Source of the DNA: Apium graveolens
Taxonomy: Eukaryota; Streptophyta; Magnoliopsida; Apiales; Apiaceae
Assembly: GCF_009905375.1 (NCBI RefSeq)
Contig: NC_133649.1
Location: forward strand, 238,294,201-238,358,200
Length of the DNA: 64,000 bases
Direction: 5' to 3'
In this document: positions 55,471 through 64,000 of the stretch, in pieces
Layout of the letters: each line of letters starts with the position of its first letter
Position numbering within the stretch: position 1 is the first letter of the stretch
Position numbers and translations under genes: made by a program
The notes under the pieces: model-generated
The model's input: the letters and a program-made list of their open reading frames with translations, nothing else
Database searches by the model: none
Told to the model about the DNA's origin: nothing

Positions 55471-58400
55471 TGTAATAACCCCAAATTTTGGAATTTTTGA
55501 GACACTGATGAATAGTAACTTTTGCTGATTATGCTGATTTTTCATGCCACACTATGTAGGAGTTCTTTTATTGATATTCTGAGATCTTATTAGTACTCCA
55601 TAAAGTATATGAGTGTATGTAAAGATCGTCAGAATCCAAATACGAATACTTTGATTTTTCCCGAAAACACCAGATACCGAAAAGATTGAGTATCAGGTAA
55701 CATGATTAAAAGGATTTTAATTCAAGGAATTTAAGCAAGGATCATTAAAGGACTATAAAATATGAAGATAGGGTTATGGAAGCCCAATTAATAAGATCCT
55801 GGATATGATCCCTCAAACGATCACCGAGAACGAGAGTTAAGCGAACCGTAAAATAAATAAGCGACCAAGGATCAAGCTTATAGAAGTAACCAAAGGATTA
55901 ACCAAATAATTAAGAACTAATCAAAGAGATTAGAGGAGGATGACATCATCAAACCATAAGGGAAGGACATGTGGCAAAGGAATGATGCAAGCAATGACAT
56001 GAGCAAGTGATGTCATCACTTTATCAAGATATTTGTTCAAAAATCTCCTCCACCAAGCATTTCTTTCTCATTTTCCAAGGAAAACCAAGCAAGAAAAAGC
56101 TCTCCCCCATTTTCTTCTTCTTCCATTCGGCCTTTTCATAAAAATGGTGAAATAGATTTTCAAAACTCAAGCTCTAGGCCATGGAAAATTGCAAGGTTTG
56201 TGTCTTTGGATCCTATATTTCATAACTTAGTTATGCTATAAGTTTGGATCCAAGAATCCAAGGTTTACCTAGTTAAACAATTCCTAAAAGTTTAGGGTGA
56301 ATAGTAACTTTTAAGAACAAATTTTTGATTCTTTATTTTATTTGTAAGGTCAATGTAGCTTGAGCATAGATCAAGGCTTCCATGGGCATTCCAAGGATCT
56401 TTCATGGATTAAAAGCTTCAAAGAAGGTATAACTCTTCATGATCTTACTCTTAAGTTTTTTTTGTTTGGATTTCCTAATGTTTAGATGATGGGTTAGTGT
56501 AATGGGTGTGTAATCATGTTTAGAGCTTTGTTTAGTAAGTGGTTTTGTTGATTTTGGAGTTAGGAGTGATACTTGTTGGATTTGAAGTTCTTGGTTACAT
56601 TTTGACTTGGTTTAGATGAATAAGTTGAGATCTTGAGTTATGGTTGAATGATATTGTATTTTGGTTGAATGATGGTGGAATGGTGATGATTGGTGGTGGT
56701 TTGATATTGAATTGATTTGGTAAAATTTGGGAATCGCTTAGTTATAGCCGTCGTAATGCCCAATTTTCCTTAGACTATTTTGTGCATGACTTTTGCACCC
56801 GAACACTCACTTCCATGAACTTACCATTACCATGCTTAGACATTTTATGATTCAAGCTTTGTTTTCATATGTCGCTCGCTTAAATCCGATTTACGGTTTA
56901 GGAGAAACGACCATTTTAAGTAATGGTGTTTCGCGAGCGAACCCCGAAACCTCGAGTAACTTTGAGACCATAATTGGGACCCGTAAATGATTAATCGAAA
57001 CATGAAACAATCATGTAAGGTGGATTAGGCAGTTGGTAACGTACTCGCGAAATAGTCTCCTTAAAATTCATAACAGTTAATTTATTAAAATTGGTGGAGC
57101 CGAGGGTACGCAAACGATTAACGCAAATCGTTAAGCATATAAGCGACCGTTAGGGTATGAGTGAGTTTTGACTAGTTTCTTAAGCGACCGTGGTCTAATT
57201 CCGGATTATATTGTTGTTAATAGGTTACCGGACCCACTCTAAGCTTATGTTTATCCCGGAACACTCAGGCAAGTTCTCTACCCGTATAACTGTTATTGTG
57301 ATGTATATGTGTATATGCATTATCTTGTGATAAGTGCATGATTGTTATTAGCAAATCTTGCGATATATTGGAGCATGTTGATATGATATATATGATGCAT
57401 GTTTTGTAATCTTGATATTCTATTGTCAATTCAAATGCTTATAAACTGCATAATACATATGCTAGAGATAAGCAGTAGTTGCGTATACCCTTAGTATAAG
57501 GGACCCGAAGGTGAACATTTCTCTGAACCGGGAGTCGATGTTCCCGAGTATATATATTTATATATATATATATATTTCTATAACTATTAATCGAATAAGG
57601 TATATTCGATGGTGTGAATAATAATCAAACTTATTTTCGATTATTCAAATAAATATTGTACTTTCGTATAAGTATATCTTTTGTTATTTATTATTCATTT
57701 CAAGTATGAGTTTTAAAACTTCTACTTCAAATATTTTCATAAAGATTATCTTTATGGGAATATTATTTAAATGATAATATTCAGATATTTCCTAATATAT
57801 CAGTATTGATTTATTTTATTAAATCATCATCACTCTAAACATTCTTTAAAATGTTTTCGAGTCTTCAAAATGATTTTAAAAGTTAGAGCGGATCCCAAAA
57901 CTCATTTTCAGAATTAAGATCTTCCTTTCAAAAAGGATTTAAATACTCGCTCAAAACCTGAGGGATCCGGCTCTGTGGTGTATTTTATATTCGTAACGAG
58001 GTTGCTATTTTGAGAAAACATTTTGATTACTTTCCCAACGTTCGGGAAGTAAGTCCATCTAGTTGAGCCGGCATAAGCAACATGGGCTCAGTTGGCGTCC
58101 ATGAAAGTGTAAGTGGCTCAGTGGGAGTCCATCAATGCGTAAGTGGCTGAGTGGCAGTCCAGTATAAGGTCCTAATATGGCCAGGGTGATGACCAGTGGG
58201 GGATTCATCCATCTACTAGTAGAAAAGGTGACTTAATTGGTATCTTTGCCTGATCATCAAGATATCAAGTTTATGCCAAGGTTTTCTCCTTTCCAAATTC
58301 ATTGGGTATTGCAACTCTGTTTATAATTTTCATAACCGAGGTTTTCAAAGAGTGTATGAAATGTATATATATATATATATAAGTGTATAAATATATCGGG

Positions 58401-59345
58401 ACTTAATGAAATATCTCATAACTTCATTCTTTATAATGATATTTCAAAGATTGAATCTATTCAAGTCTTATCTTGTAGTCTCATCTATGTGATGAACTTT
58501 TGAAACTGATTCCTTGAATAGTGGTAGTTCAAGTAGTATTCGGAAAAGATATAAGTATATTGGAGTATCTTGTAACTTCATCTTTTCAACTTATATCTGG
58601 TTAATGATTATCTTATGCATGATAAAGATTTTCAGAAAAAAGTTAAGACAAGGTTAGATATATGAGATCACCTTGCAACGATATTTTTATATAGTTATAA
58701 ACTGGAACTCTGTGTATATTATGCATGGAAGAGGACTTTCATGATTTTGAAAAGTATATATACATATATACTGAATATTTTGTTACTTGGTCGTGTTAAG
58801 ATTCAAACTTGGTTCATTTTTACTTGACCAAGACTTTCATGAGTACTATGAGAATACTCATATATTGTAAATTATTATACATATTATTTCGGTGGGCTTG
58901 TTGCTCACCCTTGCTTTCTTCTTTCATCACACAACAACAGATAGACAAGATAAACAGGACCAAGCTCCCAATTCGCGAGCGGATAGGAAACGTTCCGCAG
59001 TTTCCAATAGACGTTGATACCGTTGTAGCTGAGGTAGGAACTCCCAATAGGCTAGGCTTTCAACTTTTGATGTACTAGACTTATGTATATTTATGAATTG
59101 TAATAATGGCAAAAAATATGTAAATTTATTCAGAAACCCTTTTGAGGTGTAATGACTTATAATTGTGGAATAAATGACTTGTGTTATTTTTGGATATTCA
59201 TCTTTGAGACTATAACTTGTGGTGTGTGTGTATATTGTGGGGGCACAGTACGCAGTAGTTTGTTGATTATTAAGATTAAGTATTATTAAGGGAAATGGAA
59301 CTCGTGATAACCCGGATCCCCGACCCTGGATTTGGGGGTGTTACA
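55471..59345 (+). repeat. Element F 5' LTR
   Basis: 3875 bp. It starts TGTAATAACCCCAAAT and ends ATTTGGGGGTGTTACA, forming a terminal inverted repeat of about 16 bp. A possible donor AAGAAGGTATAAC (56427) and acceptor ACAACAACAG (58940) suggest an intron inside the LTR. A 30-bp tandem repeat lies at 58085-58165 and AT microsatellites near 57550 and 58362. ORFs within it are short and without motif. Confidence 0.85.
58085..58165 (+). repeat. 30-bp tandem repeat in element F LTR
   Basis: Three imperfect units start with GGCTCAGT, GGCTCAGT and GGCTGAGT at 58085, 58115 and 58145. Each contains GGNGTCCA or GCAGTCCA. Confidence 0.75.
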
Positions 59346-59349
59346 GAAA

Positions 59350-59361
59350 TGGTATAAGAGC
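59350..59361 (+). other. Primer-binding site of element F
   Basis: TGGTATAAGAGC, one mismatch from the usual TGGTATCAGAGC, four bases after the LTR end. It confirms the LTR boundary. Confidence 0.8.
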
Positions 59362-59607
59362 TAAGCGTTACAAACCTCAGAGATGATGCGACGTTAAGAT
59401 AAGAAGTTCACTAAGATAATAAGAACTCTTACCAAGTTCATAGTCAGACTACCTAACGTAGGACTGACAGTTAAAACCCTTATGAGAACCCTTATAAATA
59501 TCGTGATAGAAGCGTAGTTCGTTATCATATATGGTAGTGGGACTTCGAACCCTGAAGTTCAAGAGCAATAATATGATGATGTTTTACTACATATTGGGGA
59601 TCAGATT

Positions 59608-59802
59608 GTGGATCCAATGGAGCACCCTAATGAGGGACCAAATGATGTTCATATTAAGGATGTAGTGGTTGAGGATGTTATCCCAGAAGGGATTGTTGCT
59701 GAAGAGGATTCTGTGGGGGATCCTGACAAGAATGAAGAAAGGACCGATGAGGAATGGATGACCTTGGTCAGGACGACTACCAGGGGTAGCATTGGCCAAT
59801 AA
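59608..59802 (+). pseudogene. Acidic 5' ORF remnant of element F
   Basis: About 64 codons read MDPMEHPNEGPNDV followed by an acidic stretch (VVEDVIPEGIVAEEDS) and EEWMTL. It lies between PBS and gag, like the extra 5' ORF of B, but shares no obvious sequence with it. It runs directly into the displaced RT fragment at about 59790. Confidence 0.45.
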
Positions 59803-60625
59803 CTACCGTAGGTTCATTCAAGTTTGTAAAGATAGTAGCCCCTTTAACGCGGCTTACTAGTAAGACTGAGAAGTTTGAATGGATAGAGAAATGCGAGAAC
59901 AGCTTTTAAGAACAGAAGCAAAGGTTGGTGACGGCCCCTATTTTGGCGTTACCGGATGGAAAAAGAGATTTTGTGATTTATAGTGACGCTTCGTATAGGG
60001 TATTAGGGTGCTTCTTATACAGCACAGCAAGGTAATCGCGTACGCATCAAGATAATTAAGGGGATATAAAATTTGATATCCCCACCCATGAGCTTGGGCT
60101 CGTGGAAATAGCTTTGCCCTAAAGATTGGAGGCACTACTTGTATGGAGAGAAGTGCGAGATTTACACAAGCCATAAGTGCTCTAGTGCATTTTCACGCAG
60201 AAAGAGCTCAACATGCGCCAGCGGAGGTGGTTAGCACTAATCAAGGATTACGATTATGAGATTCTTTATCATCCAAGAAAAGCCAATATGGTGGCTGACG
60301 CCCTTAGTAGAAAGGAGAGACTCCAGATGATAATGTCTTCGGAAGAATTGGTAAGAGATTACGAGAAAATGGAAATAGAAGTGAAGGTTACCGGAGCCGG
60401 TACCGAAAAGCTGTTTGGGATTGTAATGGAGCCTGAATTATTGAAAAAGGTCATATTGTGCTAAGAAAAATTGATGAATGAAGGCAGAGAGCCAATGACT
60501 GGAGAAGAGATTAATACTGAGAAAGATGATAAGGGAATAATGAGGTGTTCCTATATAATTTGGGTTCCAAATGTTCAAGAGCTTAAAGATGAGATCTTAG
60601 ATGAAAGCCCTAGTTTGAGGAATAA
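59790..60625 (+). pseudogene. Displaced RT-end / RNase H / integrase-start fragment in F
   Basis: NYRRFIQVCKDSS (RT connection, about 59798), IYSDASYR (about 59978), [13 protein letters not shown] (about 60128), then the open part 60213-60464 with [17 protein letters not shown] and [11 protein letters not shown], and VQELKDEILDE (60573) from the start of integrase. The pieces match 30420-31250 of B in order, with several frameshifts. This segment lies upstream of gag, the wrong position for RNase H, and F has another RNase H remnant downstream. Confidence 0.75.
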
Positions 60626-60894
60626 GATTTAGAGCAAACCCTGAACGTGATAGTCAGGGAGGTCATCATTAAGATAGAAGGAACCCATAACATAATGAAG
60701 TGGAAAATGAGGATTTAAAACATGTAGGATGACCCTGATTATGGGGAGGAGGAGGGAACATTCAGACTAAGGAAATAGAAGTCGAGTAAGGAAAGGAGAC
60801 CCGAGACGGTACTCCTATACGACAATTTATTTGCCTTTCTCAACAGAACTTAGACTATTATCACCAACCACCACCCTGAGAAAACAATGCGGTG

Positions 60895-61300
60895 AGAAAT
60901 TTTTTCAGGACCTTTAAGTCGCTAAGCTCTTAGAGTTCCAAGGAACAAGCTGACCCAGTCGAGGAAAGAGTCTGGCTAAAGGAAATATAGGAATCATTTG
61001 AGATTCTAAATGATTGACGAATCACAAAAGACTGTTTTTGTCACTTACCCTCCTAAGAGAGAGGCCACCCGCTGGTGAAAGGCCAAGAAAGACACGGGGC
61101 CAGAGGTTATAATAAACCGATTAAAGTTCAGTCAATTGTTTTCGGGAAAGTACTTCCCAAGGTTATAGAGATAGTGTAAAAGCTTTAGAGCCAGAATAAA
61201 GGCAGAAGAGTATGATGAATTATGAATCTAAGTTGTAAAAGTTGTCAAGATTTATTCTGAGGACAAGAATCCCAGAACGACGTGATGTTTGAAGTCAATA
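60895..61300 (+). pseudogene. Element F gag remnant
   Basis: Decayed frames read DPVEERVWLKEI (about 60955), FEILND, REATRW (about 61065) and FSGKYFPR (about 61140). They match B gag EANVWLKEIEKAF, EATYWW and FLEKYFPQ. Stops interrupt each segment. No zinc knuckle is recognised further on. Confidence 0.65.
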
Positions 61301-62039
61301 ATTAGTGGGTTCATGAAATGATTGTAAGTGAAAGGAAAATAAAAAGAAACTGAAGTGGAAAGGAATATAAAGGCAATAGAGTTTGAGGAATGATAAGGGA
61401 GTTGGGTATGAGGAAACCCTAAAGACTCATTGTAATATAAATAGAAAAGTATATGATGGTCAGGATGAGGGTGATTCACCATGAGTTAAAATTGATGGTT
61501 GAAGGTATTAGAGATACATATATTTTATCCCCTTTAAGTTGGGAGGATTCGAGGAAACCTTGAGATAGTTTGAAGGATAAATAATGAGACGCGGATAGAC
61601 TGAGGAGATAAGAAAGTAAGAAACTAGGAAATTGGATGAAGGAAGTGACCTTCAAGAATGTGAAGTGTAAGTAACGCATGTGAATTGATACCCAAAAAGG
61701 GGGACGCCAGGTATAAAAGATATCCCAACATTAAGATGACTGTTGAGATAAATAAAGAGGTAAATGAGTACTTAGAACTAAAAAGTTCACGTTGAACACG
61801 ACCAATATCTTCTAGAACATCCCTGTTATCATTACTAAATCAGGCAAGAAAAGCGGATAACCGTTGTTATCTTTTGGAGGCCATATTGATTGACCTCATT
61901 TTGAATAAGGATGCTATTGTGAAATTTGGTATAGACTATCGAGATGGGAATGATTAAATAAGATAATCTATCAAGGATATATGACTTGATTTATCCATGG
62001 AAGGATGCATGTACCTTTTTAAAGGCGGAATTAAGGATA

Positions 62040-62720
62040 GAACCTAGGTAACTTAAGATGAATCCTAAGGGAATGCATAAAGGTTGACATTTCACCCTTA
62101 ATAGGGACAGTATGAGTTTTGACAGTATGAATTGGAAAGGATTAAGGTAACAACAACCTTTAAGGATCAGTGGAGAAATTTTTTAGAAGTATATAGACAA
62201 TGATTCTGGTATTAGTAAATGGTATCTTTATATGCCCTGTGCCTAGGGTGTACCTGATGAAGGATTTAAGGATAACCTTAGAGGTTTTACAAGGAGAAAG
62301 GTAGTATTTAAAGTTCTCAAGAATAGAAATTTTGATAAAGGAAATATGACGTAATTATAATAATGCCAGGTGGGGAACGTGTTGAACCATAAGGAAGTAT
62401 AGATCGACCCAATGAGGGTCGAGATTGGTAAAAACAAGAAGGACCCAAGATAAGAGACGTCCTAAGTATGATCGAGAGTCAGCCGTGACAATGTTCACAT
62501 CTAAAGCCTAAGGCAATGATTTATGGGAAAATGGTGATTTTTTTCTCACTAGGACTTAAGAAAAGCATTTTCACATAAGCAGTGATTGAAATGAGGTAGA
62601 AAATTTAGTTGGAGGTGGTTAAAATGACATTGATTGTAAGGAAATTTTACTATCAGGAAAGGCCAAAGAGATGGCCGACACTTTAAGTGTAAGAGGACAA
62701 TTATAGGCGCTCGTGCCAAA
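62040..62720 (+). pseudogene. Element F RT and RNase H remnants
   Basis: Around 62262-62345 the sequence reads LRITLEVLQGER and YLKFSRIEIL, the RT segment that follows FIDD in B-type elements. Near 62405 comes IDPMRVEIG, matching the DPAKIEAI region. RNase H end motifs DCKEILLSGKAKEMADTLS lie at about 62632-62690. Frames are heavily broken. This is the RNase H in its normal downstream position. Confidence 0.5.
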
Positions 62721-63677
62721 GGAATATAGTGATGATGGTTAAAGCCGTGAAGTTTGTATTATGGTTTGGAAGATTGACATTCCTTTTGATGACTGTGCAA
62801 TACCCAACCATAATAGTAGTTTAGTAAAGGTTTAATTCGTGTAATCGCCATGAGCGGGCTATCTATCTTAGAGGGTAATATCTTAAGATAAGCCAGGACC
62901 ATGTTACGAAATGACCAAATGAACCTTTGAGATGCATGTCTCCTAATAAAGACATATGGTTAATAATGGTATTAACCTGCTATCATTTCTTTTATTGAAA
63001 CTTTTCTGTAATTTTATTTGCTTCATGTCATATGCATGTCAAGTTTGGGAATGTTCTTCATGAATCATGAATGGTGATTATGTTACCTCCTTAGAAGAAT
63101 TCGATACGACAAGTATGGACTCCGTATGGTTAGCTATTAAGATTCTAAGGAAAACGAATATCTACAGTAGGTCAATGGTGGACCATAGTAATGCAGCGGT
63201 GATTCTGCGAGTAATGAGCCAATTACAACCGTAAGAGTTGGATTGGAATGGATGTTTAGATTCAGTACCACTAATCGGGCCGTGGCAATGTATAAGTTAT
63301 TATTAATAGACCAACTAAGCCGAACATTTACCCATGATATAATTATTCCTTCTTATCGATAAAGAGTAGTATTACTATACGAGGAAGGTTGCATGCAAGC
63401 ATAGAATTCTAGTAACGATGATGTCTAGAATGAAATCCCAGATTCAATTTTCGAAGTCGAGGGAGTTTCAAAGGTGATTGTTTATAAGCTCACGCAAGAG
63501 CCTGGGTCCATGGAATGATGGACGGAATAGTAAATATTCAGGCACGTGAATTGCGATGTTATAATACTTAATGTTGATACATATATATATATATATATGT
63601 TTTATTCTCCTGTGATAAAGCTCTATAGTTCAGAGGTAGATTCCAAGCCAGATTTTTTGTGGCAGTATTTGTTTTTA
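62721..63677 (+). other. Decayed interior of F, nothing recognised
   Basis: About 950 bp in which integrase would be expected, but I cannot identify zinc-site or catalytic motifs in any frame. A TA microsatellite lies at 63579-63598. Confidence 0.4.
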
Positions 63678-64000
63678 TGTAACGCCCCCAAATCCGGGGT
63701 CAAGGGATTTGGTCGTCACTATGTAACCTCAATCCAAATCAACCTGTTTAATCAACAAACAAATGCTAGCGGAAGATATTTATCATTTATGACCCCAAAC
63801 TAATCCAAGATCTTTTAAGGTTACAGTTCTAGAAACAAGATATCCAAATTCCACAAATAAATTTTTCACTTTCTTTTAAAACTCTTTTCAACAATTCTCA
63901 ATCTCAAAGCTAAACCCCCTAGTATAACTTCGAAAAGAAGTATACTAGGCCCAATTAAAATATACAACTATATTATAATATAATATAAATAACTTTACAC
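63678..64000. mobile_element. Start of another LTR (partial)
   Basis: TGTAACGCCCCCAAATCCGG resembles the start of F's LTR and many plant Gypsy LTR termini. It begins abruptly after F's interior and runs off the window. Because such LTRs have inverted ends, it could be a plus-strand start or a minus-strand end. The open frame crossing this boundary is not a gene. Confidence 0.6.

Larger units (their letters stand above)
55471..63677 (+). mobile_element. Ty3/Gypsy element F (5' LTR and decayed interior)
   Basis: A plus-strand element begins with a 3.9-kb LTR inserted in Copia E. After the PBS comes an acidic ORF, then a displaced RT/RNase H fragment, gag, RT and RNase H, all decayed. No polypurine tract or 3' LTR of F is seen before a different LTR starts at 63678. 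Gag and RT resemble those of B, so it is probably another chromovirus-type element. Confidence 0.75.

Noticed and set aside
58809..59078. 89-codon ORF near the end of F's LTR
   Set aside because: It crosses the proposed splice acceptor and has no recognisable domain; kept as LTR sequence.
63546..63803. 85-codon ORF
   Set aside because: It spans the boundary between F's interior and the next LTR, so it cannot be one ancestral gene.

Overview
This window is a plant nuclear region made almost entirely of nested LTR retrotransposons. The evidence is Ty1/Copia and Ty3/Gypsy polyproteins, primer-binding sites complementary to initiator tRNA-Met (TGGTATCAGAGC), polypurine tracts, TG...CA long terminal repeats and a Harbinger-like MITE. 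It looks like a eudicot with a large genome; the species cannot be read from the sequence. I see no host gene, rRNA, tRNA or CRISPR array. One 100-base run of N (4441-4540) is an assembly gap.

Layout. 1-4440: an LTR end, AT-rich sequence, a MITE (2072-2462), a probable solo Copia LTR 'G' (2869-3933) and a decayed coding fragment. 4541-12751: the 3' part of a Tat-type Ty3/Gypsy element on the minus strand (RT, RNase H, second RNase H, integrase), with a long CGCG-motif-rich 3' region that carries a decayed antisense (+) gene with its own TATA box. 12752-26015: Copia element 'A', minus strand, Sirevirus-like, nearly complete. 26016-48302: Tekay-like Ty3/Gypsy element 'B', plus strand, with a truncated 5' LTR and a 3' LTR split by Copia element 'C' (35809-48130, plus strand, Sirevirus-like, flanked by the 5-bp duplication AATAT). 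48303-53040: truncated Copia element 'D', minus strand. 53041-55470: Copia fragment 'E', minus strand, a relative of A. 55471-63677: Ty3/Gypsy element 'F', plus strand, with a 3.9-kb LTR and a decayed, shuffled interior. 63678-64000: the start of another LTR.

Relative order read from the junctions: E is the host of both D and F. B lies in D's integrase, and C lies in B's 3' LTR. A joins Tat reverse transcriptase on its left to B's 5' LTR on its right, without a target-site duplication. That suggests recombination between two A copies (or a misassembly) that removed half of Tat, most of B's 5' LTR and the rest of D.

Most notable observation: several unrelated elements each carry their own short motif, repeated many times in both orientations. 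These are CGCG-core motifs (GGACGCGTC) in Tat, TCAACGGATA in C, TCAGAACTT/AAGTNCTGAT in A, AAGTCGAC in G, and CACGCG plus TGACGTCA in D's leader. The arrays tend to lie upstream of TATA boxes, both in LTRs and before internal genes. They also invade coding linkers, where they are read in different frames. I infer element-private regulatory arrays that serve both LTR promoters and internal promoters of extra 3' genes.
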